A stretch of DNA of 7,668 nucleotides from an uncultured Campylobacter sp. (GTDB lineage: Bacteria; Campylobacterota; Campylobacteria; Campylobacterales; Campylobacteraceae). The DNA is taken from positions 1 through 7,668 of the forward strand of contig NZ_CALINL010000248.1 in NCBI RefSeq assembly GCF_938045225.1, written 5' to 3'. The first letter of the stretch is position 1. Each line of letters begins with the position of its first letter. Positions 1 to 6,620 of the stretch are shown one piece after another. The position numbers and the translations under genes are program-made. A model generated the notes under the pieces. That model ran no database searches, was not told the origin of the DNA, and saw only the letters and a list, made by a program, of their open reading frames with translations.

Positions 1-60
1 GATCTCAAAAAGCTGCACTAGCGCGGACTTTAAAATCTCAAAAATTTCTTCCTGCTTCAT
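1..60 (-). CDS. apeF: acyl carrier protein, N-terminal fragment (apeF-like)
   Basis: Only the first 20 codons are in the window; the gene runs off the left edge. They begin MKQEEIFEILK and end in LFEI, which matches helix 1 of acyl carrier proteins; the serine that would carry phosphopantetheine lies outside. The ATG is two bases after the TAA of the preceding carrier protein gene, with an AGGA motif about seven bases upstream of the start. Aryl polyene clusters typically carry two adjacent carrier protein genes, and position plus sequence fit the second one. The product would be a cytoplasmic carrier of the growing polyene chain. The identification rests on a short stretch and context, so the specific apeF label is less certain than the carrier protein call. 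Confidence 0.7.
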   Translation of the reverse strand, partial: MKQEEIFEILKSALVQLFEI

Positions 61-62
61 CG

Positions 63-320
63 TTATTTCCTGTTTTCAAAGATATATTGCGCGAGGCTTT
101 TTACGCTGTAAAAAATCTCTTTTAAATTTGCCGTTTTAGAGTCAAGTACCAAACCGTAGCTTTTTTGTACCGCAAGGCCAAGCTCGAGCGCATCGACGCT
201 ATCAAGACCTAGCCCCTCGTTAAAAAGCGGCGCGTTCTCGTCGATATCGCTTGGTTTCATATCCTCTAAATTTAAGCTCTTTATGATGAGCTCTTTTATC
301 TCGTCTATTAGTTCGTTCAT
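63..320 (-). CDS. apeE: acyl carrier protein (apeE-like)
   Basis: An 85-residue protein of normal carrier protein length. The motif LGLDSVDALEL carries Ser41, the expected 4'-phosphopantetheine attachment site, at the start of helix 2; the N-terminal part is the usual acidic amphipathic helix. It should be converted to the holo form by a phosphopantetheinyl transferase and then tether the malonyl extender or growing acyl chain for the ketosynthases, ketoreductase and dehydratase of this operon. Its ATG overlaps the TGA of the acyltransferase gene as ATGA, with AAAGGAG upstream, so translation is probably coupled. A second carrier protein gene follows two bases after its stop. The carrier protein call is firm; the apeE label comes from order and context. 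Confidence 0.92.
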   Translation of the reverse strand: MNELIDEIKELIIKSLNLEDMKPSDIDENAPLFNEGLGLDSVDALELGLAVQKSYGLVLDSKTANLKEIFYSVKSLAQYIFENRK

Positions 321-1069
321 TGTTTAAACTCCTTTGTATAATTTTCGCTGATAAAAGCGTGTAGCTCTCTAGCCCTGATCGGGTTTGGTCTATCCGCGCA
401 AAACCCGTCCAAATTTAGCCTAAAAAACTCTTTGAACTCGTATTTTATCATAATGCTCGGGGTTTTGTACCAAGGCTCGTTTTTTTTGAGGCTGGGCGGA
501 TCCATTTTGATAGCGATGGCGACTAGCTGCTTTGCCGCATTTACCGCGATGTAGGCGGCTGCTTTATGAAAAACTATCTCGCCCGCCGTGCGCGTACCCT
601 CGGGAAATATTATCAAGCTCTCGCCGCTTTTTAGTGCGTCCGCGCTTTTTTGCAAGAGCTCCTCGTTTGCGGTATTTAAGATATATCCGCATGATTTTAT
701 CGCGGGAGCTAAGAATATATTTTTACCAAGGCTTGCTTTTACCACGCAGTTTGCGCGGCGAATGAGAGCTATCAAAAAGACGACGTCTAAAAGCGAAGGG
801 TGATTTGCGATGATTATCTGCGAGGCGGAGCCAAGCCCCAAAGGAAGGTCAAATTTGGTGCGCTGATAGCCGGAAATTTGCGTAGAAAATATAAAAAATC
901 TCCAAGCCAAACGCACCAGATCGCGGCAAAAATTTCGGATAAACTTAAATTTATAAAGCCCAAGAAGCGCAACCGGAACAAAGATCAAATTTCCAAGCGC
1001 GCAAATGAGTCCAAATAGCGCAAAATTCGCCCCTACGATAAAAATTTTAAACCAGTGACGAGGGCTCAT
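317..1069 (-). CDS. apeD: membrane lysophospholipid acyltransferase-like protein (apeD-like)
   Basis: With the start at 1069 this is a 250-residue PlsC-family acyltransferase. A hydrophobic stretch at about residues 9-38 should anchor it in the inner membrane. The acyltransferase signatures are present: NHPSLLD with His90 and Asp95 (HX4D motif) and FPEGTR at about 155-160. Enzymes of this kind move an acyl chain from a carrier protein or CoA to a glycerophospholipid-like acceptor; here it may attach the polyene chain to a lipid, though the acceptor is not known from sequence. The frame stays open upstream to an ATG at 1165, but the extra 32 residues lie inside the preceding gene and are basic and unlike the family start, whereas MSPRHWFK leads directly into the membrane segment. 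Neither start has a strong ribosome site (GGTGGGA before 1069). The gene overlaps its upstream neighbour by 23 bases with the chosen start and ends in an ATGA overlap with the carrier protein gene. Confidence 0.85.
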   Translation of the reverse strand: MSPRHWFKIFIVGANFALFGLICALGNLIFVPVALLGLYKFKFIRNFCRDLVRLAWRFFIFSTQISGYQRTKFDLPLGLGSASQIIIANHPSLLDVVFLIALIRRANCVVKASLGKNIFLAPAIKSCGYILNTANEELLQKSADALKSGESLIIFPEGTRTAGEIVFHKAAAYIAVNAAKQLVAIAIKMDPPSLKKNEPWYKTPSIMIKYEFKEFFRLNLDGFCADRPNPIRARELHAFISENYTKEFKQ

Positions 1070-1727
1070 AATCCCACCGCCAAGCGGAGTTTTTATCCGC
1101 GCTTTGCCAGGAGCATTTTTGCTTCGGATCAAAATTTTGCAGGAATTTAACGAGCAAATTTTCATCCGTTTTGCCGCTAATTTCGCCTTGCGATAGGCTC
1201 AAATTTTCGCCCTCGCTAACTAGCAAACAAACCATACAAGAGGGCGCAGACTCGTCAAAATACTCCTGCGAAATGCTCTCGTGATAGGCTAAAACCAGAG
1301 CGTTTTTGGCTCCACTTTTTAGCATCAGATGCGCCTGCAGTAAAGCGTACTCTAACGGCGCGTATGCCGAAACGGCGGAGATTTCACTACGATTTTTAAA
1401 ATTTATCGCTAAAAGCGAGGAAAGGGCGTTGTGCACCGAGAGCGAAAACGAGGTCGGCGAGATGAGCTCGCCGTGAGCTAGCGTACTTTGCAGCTCAAAA
1501 CAGCGATTTATCTCACCTTCGTACGAGCTAAACACGATAGGCATATCAAGCGGCGCGATGTTTTTAGTTAGATCAAAGGCGCACTTTGCCGCGCGGCTAA
1601 GCCTGCGCCGCTCAAGCGGGGACACATGCGAGACGTCAAGCTCCCTCTCGTATATCGCCAGCTTCGCGTCCTGCGCGCCGTTAAAAACAACCGCGTCAAA
1701 AAAATCGAGTTTAAAATTTAGCCTCAT
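1047..1727 (-). CDS. apeC: ketosynthase-like chain length factor (apeC-like)
   Basis: A 226-residue protein resembling the short beta-ketoacyl synthase-like proteins (Ketoacyl-synt_2 type) of aryl polyene clusters. Recognisable family stretches are SPLERRRLSR at about 36-45, VFSSYEGE at 65-72 and SPTSFSLSVHNALS at 90-103. The region where a true ketosynthase has its active-site cysteine reads SLSVHNA, without cysteine, and the later HGTGT and GHT histidine motifs are absent. It is therefore not expected to condense on its own. In characterised aryl polyene systems ApeC forms a heterodimer with the ketosynthase ApeO, like a chain length factor, and the same role is inferred here even though apeO lies six genes upstream. 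The AAGGAG ribosome site is unusually close to the ATG, with only two bases between. It starts 15 bases after the preceding stop and overlaps the acyltransferase start. Confidence 0.82.
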   Translation of the reverse strand: MRLNFKLDFFDAVVFNGAQDAKLAIYERELDVSHVSPLERRRLSRAAKCAFDLTKNIAPLDMPIVFSSYEGEINRCFELQSTLAHGELISPTSFSLSVHNALSSLLAINFKNRSEISAVSAYAPLEYALLQAHLMLKSGAKNALVLAYHESISQEYFDESAPSCMVCLLVSEGENLSLSQGEISGKTDENLLVKFLQNFDPKQKCSWQSADKNSAWRWDYEPSSLV

Positions 1728-1742
1728 TGCTCCTTTTGCCGC

Positions 1743-2162
1743 CTATTTTGCTATATCGCCTTTTAGCGTTACGCCGGCCATCAAAGCGCCCGCGCCGCAC
1801 TGAAACTGCGTTTTGGAGTCAAAAGGTTGTTTTTTGTAGTAGCCGGTTAAATTTACCACTCTAGTGCCGCCTTCTTGCACCGCACGCTCTTGGAAGGTTT
1901 TTACCGCCGATAAAAACGCCCACTCGCATGCCTCTTTGTCGCTTTTGTTAAAGGCATTGGTTTTTTTGTTCGCCATTAGACCGCTTTTAATGATGCCGCC
2001 TTTCGTACCCGAGCCGAAGCTTAGCTTGATGTTTGGATTTAGCACCTCTTTAGCCTTTGGCGAGCTTAGCGCCTCCTCGATCGAAAAGCTAAGCACGTCG
2101 TCGCGCGCGCTCAAATTTAAAGCCAAGGCGCAAACGCCCACTAAAACCAGTAATTTTTTCAT
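1743..2162 (-). CDS. small secreted protein, 'excinuclease'-misnamed family, copy 2
   Basis: A 139-residue protein with a clear signal peptide (MKK, hydrophobic core, likely cleavage after Ala19 in LSARDD). The mature part has IEEALSSPKAKEVL near 28-41, KTNAFNKSDKEACEWAF near 67-83, VVNLTGYYK at 102-110 and FQCGAGALMAGVTLKGD at 120-136. Two cysteines, Cys79 and Cys122, could form a disulfide in the periplasm. As far as I recall, proteins with this pattern are often deposited as 'excinuclease ATPase subunit', but nothing here resembles UvrA: there is no Walker motif or zinc finger and the protein is exported. It is a paralog of the gene just upstream, nine bases away. A strong AAGGAG site precedes the ATG. 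Its place inside a polyene operon suggests a role in envelope transport or assembly of the product; the real function is unknown. Confidence 0.85.
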   Translation of the reverse strand: MKKLLVLVGVCALALNLSARDDVLSFSIEEALSSPKAKEVLNPNIKLSFGSGTKGGIIKSGLMANKKTNAFNKSDKEACEWAFLSAVKTFQERAVQEGGTRVVNLTGYYKKQPFDSKTQFQCGAGALMAGVTLKGDIAK

Positions 2163-2171
2163 TTTTTCTCC

Positions 2172-2624
2172 TTATTTCAAATTTGCTTTCAACGCCACCG
2201 CAGTCGCCATATTTCCGACTACGCATTGAAATTTATCCTTGCTATCCAGCAACTTATCCTTATAGTTTCCTTGTATGTTCACGACGCTGTTTTTGCCCGC
2301 GTTTTTCGCCGCCGTTTGCAGATCGACCAAAACCTTAACAAAAACGTATTCGCAAGACTCCTTGTAGTTATCCTCGCGCGGATCTTTTACCGCGTCGCCG
2401 AAACTATCTTCCTCGACCGCGCGGTATTTGTTGCTACGCCTTTGCGATTTTACGGGCTCTAACTCCTCGTCCGTCTGTTTAGAAAACTGCAAGCTTATAT
2501 CTTTTAGCAGATATTTCTTTGCAAATTTAGACTCCAGCGCGCTTGCGATATCGTGCTCGTAAAACTCGTCCTTCGCCGCAGAAAAAGAGCAAACCAAAAG
2601 CAAAACGGCTAAAATTCGTTTCAT
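2172..2624 (-). CDS. small secreted protein, 'excinuclease'-misnamed family, copy 1
   Basis: A 150-residue protein with a signal peptide (MKRILAVLLLVCSFSAA, likely cleavage near residue 17). It aligns with the next gene: IASALESKFAKKYLL near 26-40 matches the IEEALSSPKAKEVL region, CEYVF at 91-95 matches CEWAF, VVNIQGNYK at 114-122 matches VVNLTGYYK, and SKDKFQC at 128-134 matches SKTQFQC. Cys91 and Cys134 are 43 residues apart, exactly the spacing in the paralog, which argues for a conserved disulfide. The middle (about residues 48-88) is different, hydrophilic and highly charged with a SQRRSNKYR stretch. It starts 16 bases after the apeR-like stop, with GAAGG before the ATG, and so belongs to the operon. 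The role is unknown; a periplasmic location is the firmest inference. Confidence 0.8.
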   Translation of the reverse strand: MKRILAVLLLVCSFSAAKDEFYEHDIASALESKFAKKYLLKDISLQFSKQTDEELEPVKSQRRSNKYRAVEEDSFGDAVKDPREDNYKESCEYVFVKVLVDLQTAAKNAGKNSVVNIQGNYKDKLLDSKDKFQCVVGNMATAVALKANLK

Positions 2625-2640
2625 ATTTTACCTTCAAATT

Positions 2641-3882
2641 TTAAATTCTTTTAAATATCAGCGACGTATTTACTCCGCCAAAAGCAAAGTTGTTACTCAT
2701 AACAAAGTCCGTATCTATCGCGGTTTGCTCGGTCAGGTAAAAAAGCCGCGCGCACTCCGGATCGACGCTGGTTAAATTTATCGTCGGGAAAAATCTCTTC
2801 TCCCGCATCATCATCACGCTAAATATCGCCTCCAAGCCGCCGCAAGCACCCAGCGTATGGCCGAGGTAGCTTTTTAGCGAGCTGATAGCGATCTTGTCAC
2901 CAAAAAGCTCGTTTGTAGCGATACTCTCGGCGACGTCGCCATGCTTAGTCGCCGTAGCGTGAGCATTTACGTAGCCGATCTTTTCAGGCGTTAAATTTGC
3001 GTCTTTTAAAGCTAGAGCCATCGCGCCTTTCATCGTCGCGCTTTGCGGGCGCGTTACGTGCGAGCCGTCGCAGTTTGAGCCAAAGCCTACGACCTCGGCG
3101 TAAATTTTAGCCCCGCGTTTTACGGCGCTCTCTTCGCTCTCTAGCAAAAGTATCCCCGCACCCTCGCCTAGCACTAGCCCGTCGCGCCCCTCGTCAAAGG
3201 GAGCCGGCGAAATTTCAGGCGAGCCATTTTTCACGCTAGTGGCGTAAAGCATGTCAAACACGTACGCCTCGCTCGGGCATAGCTCCTCAGCGCCGCCTGC
3301 TAGCATCATGTCGATCTTACCGCTTTTGATGCTTTCATAAGCGTAGCCAATCGCATGCGATCCGCTCGTACATGCCGATGACGTCGGGATGATGCGCCCT
3401 TTTAGCGAGTAAAAAAGCGCGATATTTGCCGCCGTGGTGTGAGGCATCATCTTGATGTAGGTGTTGGCGTTACACTCGTTTTCGCCGCGCTCTAGCAGCT
3501 TTGCCATCGCTAGTATCGACTCGGTGCTGCCCGTAGACGAGCCGCACGCGACCCCTAGTCTGCCGTCTTGCACGCTGGGATCAAGGCTCGCGGCGTCTAA
3601 ATTTTCGCCTTGCATGAGCCCGGCGTCTCTTAGCGCCAGCCCCGCCGCCTCGACGCTATACATCGAGACAGTGCCTAGGCTTCTTAACTGCTTACGGTCC
3701 CACGAGCCAGGACATTCATAGCCCTCTATCGGCGCAGCCAGACGAGTATTTAGATCGGCGTACCTATCCCACTGCGGCATATATCTCACTGCGTTTCGGC
3801 CGAGCTCAAATTTAGCCTTTATCTCCTCCCAGCTCTTTCCAAACGCGCTCACCATACCCATACCCGTTATAAAAACTCGCAT
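2641..3882 (-). CDS. apeR: beta-ketoacyl-ACP synthase (apeR-like)
   Basis: A 413-residue FabF-type ketosynthase of full length. With the start at 3882 the catalytic set is complete: Cys171 in SSACTSGS, His308 in NAHATATKHGD, Lys337 and His342 in SSLKSYLGHTLGACGG; the C-terminal NNFAFGGVNTSL motif is also present. It should catalyse decarboxylative condensation of malonyl-ACP with an acyl chain in the cytoplasm. The C-terminal half resembles the ApeR ketosynthases of aryl polyene clusters, which are thought to act separately from the ApeO/ApeC pair, perhaps in early extension. The frame is open two codons further to a TTG at 3888, but the ATG at 3882 overlaps the ketoreductase stop as TGATG and has GGAGG nine bases upstream, so I chose it. 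A primary-metabolism FabF is the alternative, made unlikely by the operon. Confidence 0.9.
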   Translation of the reverse strand: MRVFITGMGMVSAFGKSWEEIKAKFELGRNAVRYMPQWDRYADLNTRLAAPIEGYECPGSWDRKQLRSLGTVSMYSVEAAGLALRDAGLMQGENLDAASLDPSVQDGRLGVACGSSTGSTESILAMAKLLERGENECNANTYIKMMPHTTAANIALFYSLKGRIIPTSSACTSGSHAIGYAYESIKSGKIDMMLAGGAEELCPSEAYVFDMLYATSVKNGSPEISPAPFDEGRDGLVLGEGAGILLLESEESAVKRGAKIYAEVVGFGSNCDGSHVTRPQSATMKGAMALALKDANLTPEKIGYVNAHATATKHGDVAESIATNELFGDKIAISSLKSYLGHTLGACGGLEAIFSVMMMREKRFFPTINLTSVDPECARLFYLTEQTAIDTDFVMSNNFAFGGVNTSLIFKRI

Positions 3883-4595
3883 CAGCAAAGCCCTCCGTTT
3901 ACGCCGATAACCTGCCTCGTTATGTAGGCTGCGCCCTCGCTTAGCAAAAACTCGACCAAAGGCGCGACCTCGTCTGCTTTGCCCGCTCTTTTAGCAGGGA
4001 TAGCCTTTAAGATCTCCTCCATCGGCAAACCGCCGTCCGTCATATCGGTCTCGATGAGTCCGGGCGCGATACAGTTTACGGTGATATTTCGCGATGCTAG
4101 CTCGACGGCGAGGGACTTTGCCGCGCCGATGAGACCGGCCTTGCTAGCCGCGTAGTTGCTCTGTCCGCGGTTGCCTATGACGCCTGAGACCGAGCTCATG
4201 ACGACGATGCGAGCGGGCTTCTTAGCGCGAATCATAGGCATGAGAGCAGGCTTTAGGACGTTATAAAAGCCGTTTAAATTCGTATCTACGACGCCGAACC
4301 AGTCCTCGTCCTCAATGCCGACGAAGGTGTTATCGCGCGTGATACCTGCGTTTAGTACGACTGCGTAATAAGCGCCGTTAGCCTCTATATCGGCCTCGAT
4401 CGCCGCCCTTGCCGCCTGGGTATCTGCTACGTCAAATTTTAAAGCGCTCAAATTTAACTCGTTTTGTAAATTTGATAGTCGCTCGCTCGCGCTTTTGCCG
4501 TGCAGCACGACCTCGTATCCCGCCGCCGCCAGCCGCCTAGCTACCGCTTCGCCGATGCCGCGACTCGAGCCCGTTATCAGCACCCTTTTACTCAT
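3882..4595 (-). CDS. apeQ: 3-oxoacyl-ACP reductase, FabG family (apeQ-like)
   Basis: A 237-residue short-chain dehydrogenase/reductase of classical length. It has the nucleotide-binding TGSSRGIG at residues 8-15, LNAGIT at 81-86, and a full catalytic tetrad: Asn106, Ser135, Tyr148 and Lys152 (NYAASKAG). The end of the protein, GVNGGLC, is typical of FabG. It should use NADPH to reduce the 3-keto group of the ACP-bound chain after each condensation, giving the 3-hydroxyacyl-ACP substrate for the dehydratase upstream in the same operon. The ATG lies inside the last codons of the dehydratase gene (eight-base overlap), with AAAGGA six bases before it; the stop overlaps the next ATG as TGATG. Function as a ketoreductase is firm; assignment as apeQ follows from order O-P-Q-R. 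Confidence 0.93.
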   Translation of the reverse strand: MSKRVLITGSSRGIGEAVARRLAAAGYEVVLHGKSASERLSNLQNELNLSALKFDVADTQAARAAIEADIEANGAYYAVVLNAGITRDNTFVGIEDEDWFGVVDTNLNGFYNVLKPALMPMIRAKKPARIVVMSSVSGVIGNRGQSNYAASKAGLIGAAKSLAVELASRNITVNCIAPGLIETDMTDGGLPMEEILKAIPAKRAGKADEVAPLVEFLLSEGAAYITRQVIGVNGGLC

Positions 4596-5028
4596 CTAGT
4601 ATCCTTTTTGCGTATTCTTCGTCCGGGCTTAGCACGTTTAGCGTCGCGCGCGCTCCAAGCTCGCCGTTTATGTAAAGCTCGCAGTCGTAAACGCCAAAAC
4701 CGCTTGCGTCTTGTATCGAGCAGGCGGCTTCGATGACGACTTCGTCTCCGATCTTTAAAAACGGCTTAAATATCTCAAATTTTCTACTGCCCAGCAAAAA
4801 GCCTAGCCCAAATTTCATACCTTTTAGCTCGCGCATCTTTGAGTCGTAGATACCCAGCGACTGAGCCATCATCTCGACGGTTTTATGCATGGCGAATTTG
4901 CCGTCTGCAAGAAATTTATTATCCTCTTTTATAACGCTTTTGGTTTTTATGCGCCCATCTTCAAATTTAAGCACCTCGTCGATAAAAATGATCGCCGTGC
5001 CGTGCGGGAGATAACCCTCTAGGCTCAT
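4588..5028 (-). CDS. apeP: 3-hydroxyacyl-ACP dehydratase, hotdog fold (apeP-like)
   Basis: A 146-residue single hotdog-domain protein. The N-terminal LPHGTAIIFIDEV carries His9 in the place of the catalytic histidine of FabZ/FabA enzymes, followed by VEMMAQSLG (51-59), whose Glu52 corresponds to the second catalytic acid. It should remove water from the 3-hydroxyacyl chain to leave a trans double bond; with no enoyl reductase in the window, repeated cycles would build conjugation. In other aryl polyene systems this protein pairs with a second dehydratase, ApeI, which is not seen here and would lie past the left edge. The ATG overlaps the ketosynthase stop as ATGA, with a strong GGGAGG site upstream. 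A coupled start and stop on both sides indicates tight stoichiometry with its neighbours. Confidence 0.9.
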   Translation of the reverse strand: MSLEGYLPHGTAIIFIDEVLKFEDGRIKTKSVIKEDNKFLADGKFAMHKTVEMMAQSLGIYDSKMRELKGMKFGLGFLLGSRKFEIFKPFLKIGDEVVIEAACSIQDASGFGVYDCELYINGELGARATLNVLSPDEEYAKRILDE

Positions 5029-6191
5029 TTCACCCTCCCAAACACGATCGCCGCGTTATCGCCGCCAAATGCAAACGACAGCGACATAGCTGAATTTACG
5101 ACCGCTTTTTGGCCAAATTTTACCAAATTTACCCTCTCTATCTCATCATCGTAAACGCCGTCATAAACATGCGGCGGCAGCACCGTTTCGCCCCTAGCGC
5201 AAAGCATAGCGCAAAGCGCGCTCTCGATGGCTCCTGCGGCTCCTAACGTGTGGCCGATTAGAGGCTTAACGGAGCTAGCAAAAACGCTCGGCATGAGCGA
5301 ATGCACGATCTTTGCCTCGATTTTATCGTTTGCCTGCGTGCCGGTACCGTGCAAATTTATATAATCGACGCTGCTTAAATTTGCCGCCTGCAGCGCCTTT
5401 TGCACGCACTTTGTTTGCATCTGTCCGCTAAAATCGGGCTGCGTCATATGAAACGCATCGCAGTTTGAGTGCTCGCCTGCGATAACGACATTTGAGATTT
5501 CATCCCTGCTCGCCACAAAAAATGCCGCGCCTTCGCCGATATTTATACCGTCGCGATTTTTGGAAAACGGATTGGTCTCGCGCGCGCTTAGGATACCCAG
5601 GCTATCAAAGCCGTTTATCGTTAGCGTATTTAGGCTATCTACGCCGCCGCAGATTACGGCGTCGCAGATACCGGGCTCCAGCAGCCTTTTTGCCGTTATG
5701 ATCGCCTTGACGCCCGAGGTACAGGCCGTCGAGACGGAAAACGCAACCGAGCTAAGCCCGTAAAAATCGGCGATAAATTCGGACGGATTGGCTAAGGAGT
5801 TGCGACTGACGCCGAATTTTGAAGCATCAAAAAACCCCGTCGCGGCAAAATCCTTAAACGTTTCGTAGTTTTCCTCCACGCCGCTAGTAGTCGTGCCCAC
5901 CACTACGCCGACGCGATTTTTGCCGTACTTTTTGATAGCGTCTCGCACGTCTTTATCTATCTGCAAAAGCGCGCTTAAAACCAGAGCGTTCGTGCGCGTT
6001 TGCAAGTGTTTTGGCGTATTTTGGCTAAATTTAGCCAGCGGCGCGCGGGCTTTGCCGAGGATAAAGCTTTTATCCGCCCTAAAGCCTTCGCAAACGCTCA
6101 AAAATCTCTTTTCGCCGCATAAATTTGCAAAATTTTCCTCCGCATCGGCTCCGGCTGCGCTGATGAGGGCTGGCTTACTAACGTATATCAA
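5025..6191 (-). CDS. apeO: beta-ketoacyl-ACP synthase (apeO-like)
   Basis: A 388-residue ketosynthase with all catalytic residues: Cys157 in VSTACTSG, His281 in NLHGTGTQAND, Lys309 and His314 in SSVKPLIGHTLGAAG, and a C-terminal SLSFAFGGDNAA motif. It should be the main chain-extending condensing enzyme, and in related systems it forms a heterodimer with the Cys-less ApeC. The start codon is TTG at 6191: no ATG or GTG lies in the next codons, MIYVSKPALISAAG is a proper ketosynthase N-terminus, and AAGG sits nine bases upstream. The start overlaps the end of the lipoprotein gene by 14 bases. The N-terminal region (residues 15-60) is less conserved than the catalytic core. A FabB-type housekeeping role is the alternative, unlikely given the neighbours. 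Confidence 0.9.
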   Translation of the reverse strand: MIYVSKPALISAAGADAEENFANLCGEKRFLSVCEGFRADKSFILGKARAPLAKFSQNTPKHLQTRTNALVLSALLQIDKDVRDAIKKYGKNRVGVVVGTTTSGVEENYETFKDFAATGFFDASKFGVSRNSLANPSEFIADFYGLSSVAFSVSTACTSGVKAIITAKRLLEPGICDAVICGGVDSLNTLTINGFDSLGILSARETNPFSKNRDGINIGEGAAFFVASRDEISNVVIAGEHSNCDAFHMTQPDFSGQMQTKCVQKALQAANLSSVDYINLHGTGTQANDKIEAKIVHSLMPSVFASSVKPLIGHTLGAAGAIESALCAMLCARGETVLPPHVYDGVYDDEIERVNLVKFGQKAVVNSAMSLSFAFGGDNAAIVFGRVK

Positions 6192-6573
6192 GGGCTCTTA
6201 CCTTAAAATTTTCGTTATTTGCCGTTATGACGGCCTCTTTTTGATTTGATTTTACGATATTTAGCACTTTAGCAAAAAGCTCGTTGTAGGCGCTATTTGG
6301 CGGTAAAAAACCGATAGCTTCAAATTCGCCGCTCGGCCTTAAAACTCGCCTAGCCAGCGGAGTACCCATGGAGTTTATCATCGTAAAATAAAAATCATCT
6401 TTTTCATGCGAAATATAGAGCAAATTTGAGCCGCTTTGGGAAATCACTTCAAACCCGCGTTTATCGAAATTTACGATCTGCGGAACGTCAAATTTAGCCT
6501 TTGCCGCACATCCGTCGAGCACAAATGCCGCCGCAAAAATAGATATAAAATTTAAAACCTTTTTAAACCGCAC
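6178..6573 (-). CDS. small lipoprotein, DUF3261-like (apeN-like?)
   Basis: A 131-residue predicted lipoprotein, first gene of the operon. The N-terminus is basic (MRFKK) followed by a hydrophobic core and the lipobox LDGC with the modifiable cysteine at 22; alanine at +2 suggests sorting to the outer membrane by the E. coli rule. The body has MGTPLARRVL at 69-78 and GFLPPN at 88-93, which resemble the small DUF3261 lipoproteins found next to the exporter and ketosynthase genes of aryl polyene clusters. I am only moderately sure of that family match. The start is GTG at 6573: two in-frame stops lie just upstream, the next methionine is at residue 66, and AAGG is ten bases before the GTG. A role in moving or anchoring the polyene lipid at the outer membrane is inferred from context only. 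Confidence 0.78.
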   Translation of the reverse strand: MRFKKVLNFISIFAAAFVLDGCAAKAKFDVPQIVNFDKRGFEVISQSGSNLLYISHEKDDFYFTMINSMGTPLARRVLRPSGEFEAIGFLPPNSAYNELFAKVLNIVKSNQKEAVITANNENFKVRALDIR

Positions 6574-6620
6574 TCTTTGATCGCCTTATTAAATTTTGTT
6601 TGTTTTAGAATAATGCACAG

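Larger units (their letters stand above)
1..6573 (-). other. aryl polyene-type biosynthetic operon (incomplete at left edge)
   Basis: Eleven consecutive minus-strand genes with gaps of 16 bases or fewer, or short overlaps, downstream of a single recognisable promoter near 6621-6648. Content is two full ketosynthases, one Cys-less ketosynthase-like protein, a ketoreductase, a hotdog dehydratase, an acyltransferase, two carrier proteins, a lipoprotein and two secreted small proteins. Iterative extension, reduction and dehydration without enoyl reduction should give a conjugated polyene. The set corresponds to apeN(?)-O-P-Q-R and apeC-D-E-F of aryl polyene clusters. An ordinary fatty acid locus is less likely because of the chain-length-factor-like protein, the two ketosynthases and the embedded secreted proteins. 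A dialkylresorcinol/flexirubin-type product cannot be excluded, since the genes beyond the edge are unseen. Confidence 0.82.

Noticed and set aside
1864..2229. Plus-strand frame of 121 codons opposite the secreted paralogs
   Set aside because: It spans the junction of two well-supported minus-strand genes, and its sequence shows no recognisable motif.
1743..2624. DNA repair role suggested by the 'excinuclease' name of this family
   Set aside because: Both proteins have signal peptides, are about 140-150 residues and lack Walker, signature and zinc-finger motifs of UvrA; the name appears to be an annotation error.
5893..6249. Plus-strand frame of 118 codons opposite the start of the apeO-like gene
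   Set aside because: Shadow of the ketosynthase N-terminus and lipoprotein end; no motif and no ribosome site supporting it.
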